Position numbers and translations under genes: made by a program. A DNA stretch of 64,000 nt. Origin: Rhodospirillum centenum SW. Lineage in GTDB: Bacteria; Pseudomonadota; Alphaproteobacteria; Azospirillales; Azospirillaceae. Below the pieces are notes generated by a model. That model was not told where the DNA came from, made no database searches, and was given only the letters and a program-made list of their open reading frames with translations. This document shows positions 49,703 through 58,547 of this stretch, piece after piece. The stretch's first letter is position 1, and each line of letters opens with the position of its first letter. Location of the stretch: the NCBI RefSeq assembly GCF_000016185.1, contig NC_011420.2:2624501-2688500 (forward strand). The letters are read 5' to 3'.

Positions 49703-52700
49703 ATGAGCCTTCGCCTGCACACCCTGCCGCCCGAGCTGCCCTTCGTGGACGCGCTCGCGGCCGGCATCCTGGACCGGATCGGCGCCGACCCGCTGGCGCT
49801 GTCGCGGGTCACCGTGCTGCTGCCCACGGCGCGCGCCGTGCGTTCCCTGCGCGAGGCGTTCCTGCGCCTGTCGGACGGCCGCCCGGTGCTGCTGCCGCGG
49901 CTCTCCCCCCTGGGCGAGGTGGACGCGGACGAGGTGGCCCTGTCGCTGGAGGGGCTGGCCGGGGGGGCGGGCGGCCTCTCCGTCCCGCCCGCCGTCTCGC
50001 CGCTCCGGCGGCAGCTCCTGCTGGCGCGGCTGATCCTGAAGGCCGAAGGGCTGGCCGCGACCACGGCGCAGGCCGCCCGGCTGGCGGCCGAGCTGGCCCG
50101 GCTGCTGGACCAGGTGCAGGCCGAGCGGCTGTCCTTCGAGGGGCTGCGCGCCCTGGTTCCCGACGACTATGCCGGGCACTGGCAGGTCACCCTCACCTTC
50201 CTGGAGATCGTCACCCGCCTCTGGCCCGACGTGCTGGCGGAAGAGGGCTGCGCCGATCCCGCGGTGGAGCGCGACGCCCGTCTGCTGGCCCTGGCGCGCG
50301 CCTGGGAGCTGCGGCCGCCGCCGGGGCCGGTGATCGCCGCGGGCGTCACCGGCAGCATCCCCGCCACGGCGGATCTGCTGGCCGTGGTGGCGCGGCTGCC
50401 GCAGGGGGCGGTGGTGCTGCCCGGGCTGGACCTGGGGATGGACGACGCCACCTGGGCCGGGCTGGACGAATCGCACCCGCAGGCCGGCCTGAAGAGCCTG
50501 CTGGAGCGGCTGGGGGCGGACCGCCGCGACGTCACCCCCTGGCCGCTGCCCGCCACGGGGCCGCTGGCGGTGGCGCCGCGCTCCCCCGTGGCCCGGTCGC
50601 GGCTGCTGGCCGAGGCCCTGCGCCCGGCGGAGACGACGGAGGCATGGCGTGCCCTGCCCGCCCTGTCGCCCGACGCGCTGGCCGGCGTCAGCCGCATCGA
50701 CGCCCCCACCCCGCAGGAGGAGGCGGGGGTGATCGCCCTGATGATGCGGCAGGCGCTGGAGACGCCGGGGCGCACGGCGGCGCTGGTGACGCCGGACCGC
50801 GCCCTTGCCCGCCGGGTGGCGATGGCCCTGCGCCGCTGGGGCGTGGAGGTGGACGACAGCGCCGGCCGCCCCCTGGCCCTGACCCCGGTCGGCAGCTATC
50901 TGCGCCTGCTGGCGGACTTTGCCGCGACGCCGGCGCCGGTCGGGCTGCTGGCGCTGCTGAAGCACCCGCTGGCGGCCGGCGGGACGGACCCGGCGGAGTT
51001 CCGCGCCCTGGCCCGCGCGCTGGAACGGGCCGTGCTGCGCGGCCCGCGCCCGGCGGAGGGATTCGCCGGCCTGCGCCGGGCGCTGGAGGCGGCGGAGCCG
51101 CGCCGCTTCGACGGGCCGGAGGAGCGGTCGCGTCTGGCCGGGTTCCTGCTGGATCTCGAACGCCGCATCGGCGGGCTGTGCGCCGCCATGGCGGACGGTC
51201 CCCGGCCGTTGGCCGACTGGCTGGAGCTGCACGGGCAGGCGGCGGAGCTGCTGGCGGCCACGGCGCGGGAGCCCGGCGCCCTGCGCGTCTGGGCCGGCGA
51301 CGACGGCGAGGCCGCCGCCCGCTTCCTGCGCGAGGCCGCCGAAGCCGCGCGCGGCTTCCCCGATCTGGGCGGGGCGGACTATGCCGCGCTGGTGGAGGTG
51401 CTGATGGCCGGCCGGGCCGTGCGCCCGCGCTACGGCCTGCATCCGCGGCTGCACATCCTGGGCCTGATGGAAGCCCGGCTGCAGCAGTTCGACCTGACCA
51501 TCCTGGGCGGGCTGAACGAGGGCACCTGGCCCCCCGCCCCGCCCGCCGACCCGTGGATGAGCCGGCCCATGCGGACCGCCTTCGGCCTGCCGGCGCCGGA
51601 GCGGCGGATCGGCCAGACGGCGCACGACTTCGCCCAGGCCGCCGGTGCCGCCGAGCTGGTGCTGACCCGGTCGGAACGGGTGGACGGCACCCCCACCGTG
51701 CCGTCGCGCTGGCTGCTGCGGCTGGACACGGTGCTGGAGGCCGCCGGGCTGTCCCTTGCCGGCCCGTTGCGCCTGCCCGGCCGGGACGCGGGCCACTGGC
51801 TGGCGCTGCAGGCGGCGCTGGACTGGCCGGAACGGGTGCGCCCGTGTCCGCCGCCGGCCCCCGCCCCGCCGGTCGCGGCGCGGCCGCGGCGGCTGTCCGT
51901 CACCCAGGTCGAGACCTGGATGCGCGACCCCTACGCCATCTATGCCCGGCATGTCCTGAAGCTCCAGGCGCTGGAGCCGGTGGACGCCGACCCCGGTGCC
52001 GCCGAGCGGGGCCAGTTCATCCACAAGGCGCTGGACGCCTTCGTGCGCACATACCCCCGGACCCTGCCGCCCGACGCGCTGGAGCGGCTCCTGGATGCCG
52101 GGCGGGAGGCGTTCGGCCCGCTGCTGGAGCAGCCCGCCATCCGCGCCTTCTGGTGGCCGCGCTTCGAGCGCATCGCCGGATGGTTCCTGGCGCTGGAGGC
52201 GGAGCGGCGGGGGCAGGTCGCCGTGCTGGCGACGGAGGTCAAGGGCACGCTGCGGCTGGACGGCCCCGCCGGCCCCTTCGTCCTGAGCTGCGTCGCCGAC
52301 CGCATCGACCGGCTGCCCGACGGCGCGCTGGCGCTGGTGGACTACAAGACCGGCACGCCGCCCACGGCCCGGGACATCGAACTGGGATTCGCGCCACAGC
52401 TTCCGCTGGAGGCGCTGATCGCGCAGGAAGGCGGGTTCGAGGGGCTGGCCCCGGCGCCGGTGGGCGAGCTGGCCTTCTGGAAGCTGACCGGCGGCGAGCC
52501 GGCGGGGGAGGTGCGGCCGGTCAAGGGCGACCTTGAGGATCTGGTGGAACAGGCGCGCGCGGGGCTGTCCCGCCTGATCGCGCTGTTCGACGATCCCGCC
52601 ACCCCCTACCGCAGCCAGCCGCGCCCGGGCCGGGCCCCGCGCTTCAGCGACTACGGCCACCTGGCCCGCATCGCCGAATGGTCCGCCGGCGGCGGGGAGG

Positions 52701-52705
52701 AGTGA
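49703..52705 (+). CDS. addB: Double-strand-break repair protein AddB (alphaproteobacterial type)
   Basis: 1000 aa. Partner of AddA in the RecBCD-like enzyme that resects broken ends for RecA. The N-terminal helicase-like part has RVTVLLPTARAVRSLREAFL and LLPRLSPLGEVDADE. The central part contains LTILGGLNEGTWPPAPPADPWMSRPMR. The C-terminal nuclease has SVTQVETWMRDPYAIYARHVL, GQFIHKALDAF and LALVDYKTGTPP (the D-x-K core). No four-Cys iron-sulfur pattern is seen, as expected for alphaproteobacterial AddB. addA follows, but two small genes are inserted in between. Confidence 0.93.
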   Translation: MSLRLHTLPPELPFVDALAAGILDRIGADPLALSRVTVLLPTARAVRSLREAFLRLSDGRPVLLPRLSPLGEVDADEVALSLEGLAGGAGGLSVPPAVSPLRRQLLLARLILKAEGLAATTAQAARLAAELARLLDQVQAERLSFEGLRALVPDDYAGHWQVTLTFLEIVTRLWPDVLAEEGCADPAVERDARLLALARAWELRPPPGPVIAAGVTGSIPATADLLAVVARLPQGAVVLPGLDLGMDDATWAGLDESHPQAGLKSLLERLGADRRDVTPWPLPATGPLAVAPRSPVARSRLLAEALRPAETTEAWRALPALSPDALAGVSRIDAPTPQEEAGVIALMMRQALETPGRTAALVTPDRALARRVAMALRRWGVEVDDSAGRPLALTPVGSYLRLLADFAATPAPVGLLALLKHPLAAGGTDPAEFRALARALERAVLRGPRPAEGFAGLRRALEAAEPRRFDGPEERSRLAGFLLDLERRIGGLCAAMADGPRPLADWLELHGQAAELLAATAREPGALRVWAGDDGEAAARFLREAAEAARGFPDLGGADYAALVEVLMAGRAVRPRYGLHPRLHILGLMEARLQQFDLTILGGLNEGTWPPAPPADPWMSRPMRTAFGLPAPERRIGQTAHDFAQAAGAAELVLTRSERVDGTPTVPSRWLLRLDTVLEAAGLSLAGPLRLPGRDAGHWLALQAALDWPERVRPCPPPAPAPPVAARPRRLSVTQVETWMRDPYAIYARHVLKLQALEPVDADPGAAERGQFIHKALDAFVRTYPRTLPPDALERLLDAGREAFGPLLEQPAIRAFWWPRFERIAGWFLALEAERRGQVAVLATEVKGTLRLDGPAGPFVLSCVADRIDRLPDGALALVDYKTGTPPTARDIELGFAPQLPLEALIAQEGGFEGLAPAPVGELAFWKLTGGEPAGEVRPVKGDLEDLVEQARAGLSRLIALFDDPATPYRSQPRPGRAPRFSDYGHLARIAEWSAGGGEE

Positions 52706-52772
52706 CGGTGCGCTTGCCGGAAGCCGGATCGGAGGACATGATCGGACGGTCCCGAGGGCAGGGCATGGAGCC

Positions 52773-53147
52773 ATGAACCAGGAGCGCGTCAACGACCGGG
52801 CGAAGCTGATGATGCACCGCGTCTTCGCGCGCCGGCTGCGCGACGATCCGCGGCTGGTCGAGCGCGCCCGCGCCGTGCTGGACCGGCTGATCCTGGACGG
52901 GCGCGGCATGGACTGCTACCGCGAGTGGCAGGCGGTGCTGGGTCAGGCACCCGAGCGGGTCGCCGAGCTTCTGGTCCGCCGGTCGGAGCGGATGGACCGG
53001 CTGCGGTTGAGTTCCCCCTTCCCGCTGGTCACGGAGATCGCGATCACCGACCCCGATATCCGCCGGCGCATCTGGCGGCTGGCGAAGCGGGGGCTCGCGC
53101 TCAGGAGTGAGTCGGGTGACCGGCCGCCCGTTCCGCACGCGCCTTGA
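52773..53147 (+). CDS. Small protein inserted between addB and addA
   Basis: 124 aa. MNQERVNDRAKLMMHRVFARRLRDDPRLVERARAVLDRLILDGRGMDCYREWQAVLGQAPERVAELLVRRSERMDRLRLSSPFPLVTEIAITDPDIRRRIWRLAKRGLALR: mostly helical, Arg-rich. The last 32 bases overlap the start of a nucleotidyltransferase-like gene, so the two are coupled. That arrangement and the size fit the antitoxin or partner role in a nucleotidyltransferase toxin-antitoxin pair, but I cannot name its family, and the assignment is inference. The last residues (SESGDRPPVPHAP) lie in the overlap. Confidence 0.7.
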   Translation: MNQERVNDRAKLMMHRVFARRLRDDPRLVERARAVLDRLILDGRGMDCYREWQAVLGQAPERVAELLVRRSERMDRLRLSSPFPLVTEIAITDPDIRRRIWRLAKRGLALRSESGDRPPVPHAP

Positions 53148-53703
53148 CCTCGAACGGGCCGTGCGCGCGCTGGCCGTCCATTTCGGCACCGACCGGGTCT
53201 TCGTCATCGGCAGCCAGTCCGTCCTCTTGGGCTGGCCGGACGCTCCCTTCGCCCTGCGCAATTCGCCGGAGATCGACGCCTATCCCGCCAATGCGGGGGA
53301 ATGGCTGAAGACCTCCGGCATCGAAGCCTCTGAAGAGATCAACGCCCTGTTCGGGGAAGGGTCGCAGTTCCATATCGCCCACGGGTTTTACATCGATGGC
53401 GTCGACGAGACGACGGCCAAGCTGGCGCCCGACTGGTTGGACCGGGCGGTGGTCCTGGACGTCGATCGGCCAGGGGGCGGCCGGGTCCGGGCCATCGCGC
53501 CCTCCACCGTGGACATCATCGTGTCGAAGCTGCACCGGCTGGCGGAAAAGGACCGCACCTATATCCGGGAGTGCAACAGAGTGCGGCCGCTCGACATTCC
53601 CTGTACAAAGCGGCTGCTGTTGAGCAGCGGCCCCGATTCCGCAATCCTTGCCCGGGCCCTTGCCTTCCTGGACGGACTTACGCCGGTGGAGACGGACCGA
53701 TGA
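53116..53703 (+). CDS. Nucleotidyltransferase-like protein (DUF6036/AbiEii-like)
   Basis: 195 aa from the GTG at 53116; GTG at 53107 is in frame but AGGAG would touch it, while 53116 is 8 bases from AGGAG. Fold motifs FGTDRVFVIGSQSVLLGWPDAPF and RNSPEIDAYP match the G-S-x(9-15)-D/E-x-D core of the polymerase-beta-type nucleotidyltransferase superfamily, with Glu in place of the first Asp. The rest (VDIIVSKLHRLAEKDRTYIRECN) agrees with the usual DUF6036-type end, where a Lys/Arg helix follows. The stop overlaps the addA start (ATGA). Toxin of an AbiE-like pair is one possibility, not shown. Confidence 0.75.
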   Translation: MTGRPFRTRLDLERAVRALAVHFGTDRVFVIGSQSVLLGWPDAPFALRNSPEIDAYPANAGEWLKTSGIEASEEINALFGEGSQFHIAHGFYIDGVDETTAKLAPDWLDRAVVLDVDRPGGGRVRAIAPSTVDIIVSKLHRLAEKDRTYIRECNRVRPLDIPCTKRLLLSSGPDSAILARALAFLDGLTPVETDR

Positions 53704-56700
53704 CACTGCTTGATGACCGGCCGTCCGCCGCCGTGCCCATCGACCCCACCGTGCTGCAACGCCGGGCCGCCGATCCGGAGGCCAGCGTCTGGGTCGGGGC
53801 GTCGGCCGGCACGGGCAAGACCAAGGTGCTGACCGACCGGGTGCTGCGGCTGATGCTGGCCGGCACCGATCCCGGCCGCATCCTCTGCCTGACCTTCACC
53901 AAGGCGGCGGCGGCGGAGATGGCGAACCGCATCGCCGGGCGGCTGTCCTCCTGGGCGGTGGCGGAGGATGACGTGCTGGTGGACCGGCTGGCCGAGCTTA
54001 CCGGCGAGCGGCCGTCGCGGGACCAGGTGGTGGTGGCGCGGCGGCTGTTCGCCCGCGTGCTGGACGCGCCGGGCGGCATGAAGATCCAGACCATCCACGC
54101 CTTCTGCCAGTCGCTGCTGCGCCGCTTCCCGCTGGAGGCCGGGCTGGCCCCGAACTTCGAGGTGATGGACGACCGCACCGCCGCCGAACTGCTGGAACAG
54201 GCGAAGCAGGCGGTGCTGGCCGACGCCCAGGCGGACGCGGACGGTCCGCTGGGCAGCGCTGTCGCCTTCCTGGCCGGGGCGGTGTCGGAGGATGCCTTCG
54301 CGGAGCTGCTGGCCGAGCTGACGCGGGAGCGCGGCCGGGTCCGCCGCCTGCTGGACCGGCAGGGCGGGCTGGAGGCGACGATCGACGCGGTCCACCGCTT
54401 CCTGCGGGTGGAGCGCGGCGCCAGCATGGACGATGTCGTCGCCCGCGCCTGCCGCGACGGCAGTTTCGACGAGGCCGGCCTGCGCGCCGCCTGCCGCGCC
54501 CTGGCCGGCAGCGGCGGCAAGCAGGACGGCGCGCGCGCCATCGCGCTTCAGGCCTGGCTGGACGGGCCTGCGGGCCGGGTCGCCGGGTTCCAGGAATACG
54601 GCCTGCTGTTCCTGACCCGCGAGGGGGAGGTGCGCAAGAGCCTGCTGGGGCGCAAGGCGGCGGACGCCGACCCGGCCGCGCTGGAGGCGTTGCAGCGGGA
54701 GGCGCAGCGCATCCTGGACGTGACGGCCGAGATGAAGTGCGTCGGCGTGGCCCAGGCGACCGCGGCCCTGCTGACCCTGGCCGAGGCGATGCTGGAGACC
54801 TACGCCCGCCTGAAGCGGGCCCGCGCGCTGCTGGACTTCGACGACCTGATCCTCACCGCCTCGCGTCTGCTGGCGGGGGAGGGACGGGCCTGCGCCTGGG
54901 TGCTGTACAAGCTGGACGGCGGCCTGGACCACATCCTGGTGGACGAGGCGCAGGACACCAACCCCGAGCAGTGGGACGTGGTGAAGGCCATTGCGGAGGA
55001 GTTCTTCGCCGGCCAGGGCGCCGCCGACGACCGCCGGCGCACCCTGTTCGTCGTCGGCGACGACAAACAGTCGATCTTCAGCTTCCAGCGCGCCGACCCG
55101 GCCGAGTTCGCCCGCATGCGCCGCCACTTCGCGGACCGGGTGGCGGCGGCACAGGCCCGCTGGGAGCCGGTGAACCTCCAGACCTCCTTCCGCTCGGTCG
55201 GGGCCGTGCTGCGCTGCGTGGACGCGGTGTTCCGCCTGCCGCAGGCCCGCGACGGCGTGGCCGAGGACGGGACGGAGGTGTGCCATCGCCCCTTCCGCCG
55301 CGGCATGGCCGGCCGGGTGGAGCTGTGGCCCGTGCTGGCGCCGGAGGAGGCGGGCGATCCCGCCCCCTGGACCCCGCCGACGGAGATGGAGCGGGTGGAG
55401 GCGCCGCTGGCCCGGCTGGCCACCCTGGTGGCGGACCAGATCGCCCACTGGCTGCGCAGCGGCGAGCGGCTGGAGGCGCGCGACCGCCCCGTGCGCCCCG
55501 GCGACATCATGGTGCTGGTGCGCCGGCGCAACCGTTTCGTGCAGCATCTGGTGCGGGCGCTGAAGGACCGCGACGTGCCGGTCGCCGGCGTGGACCGCAT
55601 GGTGCTGACCGAACAGCTCGCCGTGCAGGACCTGATGGCGCTGGGCCGCTTCCTGCTGCTGCCGGAGGACGACCTGACCCTGGCCTGCGTGCTGAAGGGG
55701 CCGCTGATCGGCCTGACGGAAGAGGCGCTGTTCGATCTGGCCTGGGACCGGCCGGGGCATCTCTGGCCGGCGCTGGCGCGGGCGGCGGAGGCCGATCCCG
55801 ACGGCGGCCCCTTCCTGCGCGCCGTCGGCTGGCTGCGCGGGCTGCTGGCGGAGACGGATTTCCGCGCGCCCTTCGAGCTGTTCGCCGGGGTGCTGTCGCG
55901 CCCCTGCCCGGCCGACCCGGTGTCCGGCCGCCGCGCCCTTCTGGCCCGGCTGGGGGCGGAGGCGGTGGACCCGGTGGACGAGTTCGTCGCCGCCGCCCTG
56001 TCCTTCGAGCGCGAGCACGTCCCCTCGCTGGAGACGTTCCTCCACTGGCTGGAGGCGGGCCGGGCGGAGATCAAGCGCGAACTGGATGCCGGCGGCGGCC
56101 CGGCCGGCGGCCGCGTGCGGATCATGACGGTCCACGGTTCCAAGGGCCTGCAGGCGCCCGTCGTGATCCTGCCGGACACGATGAGCGTGCCCGAGCAGTC
56201 GCCCCGCATCCTCTGGCCCGACGGCACCGACGGCCGCGAGGTGCCGCTGTTCGCCCCGCGCCGGGCGCTGGAGGACCCCGCCTGCCAGAGCGCCCGCCGC
56301 GCCGCCGACCACCGCCGCGACCAGGAATACCGCCGCCTGCTGTATGTCGCCCTGACCCGGGCGGAGGACCGGCTGATCGTCTGCGGCTGGGAGGCCGGAC
56401 GCCGCACCGGCGGCGACGGCTGCTGGTACAGGCTGGTGGAACAGGCCCTCAAGGCGGTGGCGGAGGAACAGGACTACGACTTCACCGTCGTCTCCCCCGC
56501 CGGCTGGCAGGGGCCGGGGCTGCTGCTGCGCGAGGCGCAGAGCGCGCCCCCGAAGCCGGACTCCCTGGAAGCGGGGGAGGAGCCGGCCGGCGTGACCCTG
56601 CCGGAATGGGCGCGCGCCGGGGCGCCGGCCGAGCCCGCCCCGTCGCGCCCGCTGACGCCGTCGCGCCCCGAGGGGGTGGAGCCGCCGGTGCGCTCCCCCC

Positions 56701-57215
56701 TGGGGGCGGAGGACGGCCTGCGCTTCAAGCGGGGCAGTCTGGTCCACACCCTGCTCCAGGTGCTGCCCGACCTGCCGGCGGAGACGCGCGGCCCCGCTGC
56801 CGCGGCGTGGCTGGCCCGGCCGCTGCACGGCCTCACCCCGGAGCAGCAGGCGGAGATCGCGGCGGAGACCCTGCGGGTGCTGGAGGACCCGGACTTCGCC
56901 CCCCTGTTCGGTCCCGGCAGCCGGGCCGAGGTGCCCATCGTCGGGCTGGTCGGCGGCCGGGCGCTGTCCGGCCAGATCGACCGGCTGCTGGTGACGGATA
57001 CGGCGGTCTGGATCGTGGACTTCAAGACGAACCGCCCGCCGCCGACGGTGGAGGCCGACGTGCCGCCCGTCTATCTGGCGCAGATGGCCGCCTACCGCGA
57101 GGCACTGCGCCGGATCTATCCCGGCCTGCCGGTACGCTGCCTGCTGCTCTGGACCGACGGGCCCTTCACCATGGAACTGTCGCCCGCCGCGCTGGACCGT
57201 TTCGCGCCGGGGTGA
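53700..57215 (+). CDS. addA: Double-strand-break repair helicase-nuclease AddA
   Basis: 1171 aa from the ATG at 53700 (GGAGACGG upstream, ATGA overlap with the previous gene). UvrD-type helicase: motif I VGASAGTGKTKVLTDRVL, Ia LTFTKAAAAEMANRI, II HILVDEAQDTNPEQW, III VVGDDKQSIFSFQRA, IV NLQTSFRSVG, V IMTVHGSKGLQAPVVILPD, VI YRRLLYVALTRAEDRLIV. C-terminal nuclease: KRGSLVHTLLQVLPDLP and WIVDFKTNRPPPTVEADVPPVYLAQMAAYREAL. Works with AddB in recombinational repair. Confidence 0.96.
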   Translation: MTLLDDRPSAAVPIDPTVLQRRAADPEASVWVGASAGTGKTKVLTDRVLRLMLAGTDPGRILCLTFTKAAAAEMANRIAGRLSSWAVAEDDVLVDRLAELTGERPSRDQVVVARRLFARVLDAPGGMKIQTIHAFCQSLLRRFPLEAGLAPNFEVMDDRTAAELLEQAKQAVLADAQADADGPLGSAVAFLAGAVSEDAFAELLAELTRERGRVRRLLDRQGGLEATIDAVHRFLRVERGASMDDVVARACRDGSFDEAGLRAACRALAGSGGKQDGARAIALQAWLDGPAGRVAGFQEYGLLFLTREGEVRKSLLGRKAADADPAALEALQREAQRILDVTAEMKCVGVAQATAALLTLAEAMLETYARLKRARALLDFDDLILTASRLLAGEGRACAWVLYKLDGGLDHILVDEAQDTNPEQWDVVKAIAEEFFAGQGAADDRRRTLFVVGDDKQSIFSFQRADPAEFARMRRHFADRVAAAQARWEPVNLQTSFRSVGAVLRCVDAVFRLPQARDGVAEDGTEVCHRPFRRGMAGRVELWPVLAPEEAGDPAPWTPPTEMERVEAPLARLATLVADQIAHWLRSGERLEARDRPVRPGDIMVLVRRRNRFVQHLVRALKDRDVPVAGVDRMVLTEQLAVQDLMALGRFLLLPEDDLTLACVLKGPLIGLTEEALFDLAWDRPGHLWPALARAAEADPDGGPFLRAVGWLRGLLAETDFRAPFELFAGVLSRPCPADPVSGRRALLARLGAEAVDPVDEFVAAALSFEREHVPSLETFLHWLEAGRAEIKRELDAGGGPAGGRVRIMTVHGSKGLQAPVVILPDTMSVPEQSPRILWPDGTDGREVPLFAPRRALEDPACQSARRAADHRRDQEYRRLLYVALTRAEDRLIVCGWEAGRRTGGDGCWYRLVEQALKAVAEEQDYDFTVVSPAGWQGPGLLLREAQSAPPKPDSLEAGEEPAGVTLPEWARAGAPAEPAPSRPLTPSRPEGVEPPVRSPLGAEDGLRFKRGSLVHTLLQVLPDLPAETRGPAAAAWLARPLHGLTPEQQAEIAAETLRVLEDPDFAPLFGPGSRAEVPIVGLVGGRALSGQIDRLLVTDTAVWIVDFKTNRPPPTVEADVPPVYLAQMAAYREALRRIYPGLPVRCLLLWTDGPFTMELSPAALDRFAPG

Positions 57216-57295
57216 GCCGGCGCCCCCCGGACGGCACCGGCGTGCGCGACGCCGTTGCGCTTGACTCCCGCGGCGGAACAGCCGTCTCATCAGGC

Positions 57296-57589
57296 ATGAT
57301 CGTTCCGCCGTCCCTCACGTCGGCGCCGCAGGTTCTGCCGACACCGGCCACGCCGCAGCACACCCCGACGCTGGCGAGCGCCATCCTGTCGGCGCAGGGC
57401 AATGCCCGCCCGGTGGAGACGCAGACGGCGCGGGCCGCCGCGGCACCCGCCCGGATCGACCGCTCGCGGGAGGCGCGCGACGCCACCTCCTCCGGCCATA
57501 CCGTGGATACCGAGGCGCAGGCCGTACGCGCCCGCACGCCGCCCGGCCGTGATCCCGCCCGCGGCAACCGCCTCGATCTCTCCGTCTGA
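57296..57589 (+). CDS. Small hypothetical protein (97 aa)
   Basis: From the ATG at 57296. Pro/Thr/Ala-rich N-terminus (MIVPPSLTSAPQVLPTPATPQHTPTLASAILS), then QTARAAAAPARIDRSREARDATSSGHTVDTEAQAVRARTPPGRDPARGNRLDLSV. No recognised domain; the RGNRLDLSV end looks like a conserved tail. A TTGACT box at 57261 lies upstream. Three near-copies of the end sequence (TCCGTCTG(A/G)ACAGG) follow the stop (57581-57628), part of the stop-codon repeat pattern in this window. Confidence 0.5.
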   Translation: MIVPPSLTSAPQVLPTPATPQHTPTLASAILSAQGNARPVETQTARAAAAPARIDRSREARDATSSGHTVDTEAQAVRARTPPGRDPARGNRLDLSV

Positions 57590-57666
57590 ACAGGTTCCCC
57601 GTCTGACCGGACTCTCCGTCTGGACAGGGCTGAAAGGCCCCCCGGCCCGCCCGCCTGCGCGGGCCT

Positions 57667-58527
57667 TCAGCCCGGCTGCGGCACCGGCAGCTCGACCAGG
57701 GGAGCCTGCGGTCCGGGAACGGGGGGCAGCCGGCCGGCCACGGCCCGGTCCACCCCGCCGGCCACGGCCCGCCAGCAATGGTCGGCCAGGGCCTTGCGGC
57801 TGGACACCTGTTCCACCGTCAGGGCCGGATGGAACTCCACCACCACGCGCAGACGGCCGGCGCGGGCGAACTGCCAGAGATGCGGCGGCAGATCCATGTC
57901 GCCGTACCAGGCATAGAGCGGCCGCAGCACATGGCCCAGCGGGATGTCGTCCAGGTGCGTGGCGGTGACGGAGACGGGCTGCACCGTCAGCGCCGCCTCG
58001 CCGCCGCCGGGCTGCGGCACGCGGGTGGCGGCCACGCTGAACAGGGCCGTCTTGAAGGGCAGGGTGCGGTTGCCGTCGCTGCTGGTGCCCTCGGGGAACA
58101 GCACCAGATTGTCGCCGGCACGCAGCCGCCCGGCCATGGTGTCGCGCTGCTCGTGCGCCTTGTGGCGGGCCTGCCGCTCGACGAAGACGGTCTCCTGCAG
58201 TCTTGCCAGCAGCCCGAAGACCGGCCAAGCCCCGACCTCCCGCTTGGCGACGAAGGACGTCTCCAGCAGCGAACCGAGCACCGGAATGTCGAGATAGGAG
58301 GCGTGGTTGGAGATGAACAGCGTGGGCCGCACCGCCGACGGCGTTCCCAGCACCTGGACCTCGATCCCCAGCAGGCGCAGGCAGACGCCGTGGTAGAAGT
58401 GCGGGAACCGCCGGCGTCCGGGCAGACCGAAACGCAGGATCGCCGCCTGTACCGGAATGCACAGGGCGGTCCATCCCGCGTAACCGAGAAGGCGGAACAG
58501 CCCGCGGAAGGAGGAACCGATCGCCAA
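57667..58527 (-). CDS. olsA: OlsA-type acyltransferase (PlsC family)
   Basis: 286 aa. PlsC motifs: TLFISNHASYLDIPVLGSL (NHxxxxD catalytic pair), FVAKREVGAWPVFG, FVERQARHKAHEQ and LVLFPEGTSSDGNRTLPFKTALF. One membrane-associated N-terminal segment (LFRLLGYAGWTALCIPVQAAILRF). It follows an OlsB-like gene by 20 bases, so it is the O-acyltransferase of ornithine lipid synthesis rather than the general PlsC of phosphatidic acid synthesis (inference from the neighbour). Ornithine lipids replace phospholipids under phosphate limitation in many alphaproteobacteria. Confidence 0.85.
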   Translation of the reverse strand: MAIGSSFRGLFRLLGYAGWTALCIPVQAAILRFGLPGRRRFPHFYHGVCLRLLGIEVQVLGTPSAVRPTLFISNHASYLDIPVLGSLLETSFVAKREVGAWPVFGLLARLQETVFVERQARHKAHEQRDTMAGRLRAGDNLVLFPEGTSSDGNRTLPFKTALFSVAATRVPQPGGGEAALTVQPVSVTATHLDDIPLGHVLRPLYAWYGDMDLPPHLWQFARAGRLRVVVEFHPALTVEQVSSRKALADHCWRAVAGGVDRAVAGRLPPVPGPQAPLVELPVPQPG

Positions 58528-58547
58528 GCCGCCGCTCCGCCCGGTGG

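Noticed and set aside
49625-52909. Long antisense frame across addB
   Set aside because: Arg/Gln/Gly-rich with no domain, opposite a gene with a clear nuclease motif.
53559-57290. Long antisense frame of more than 1200 codons across addA
   Set aside because: Same reason: a composition artefact opposite a gene with all UvrD helicase motifs.
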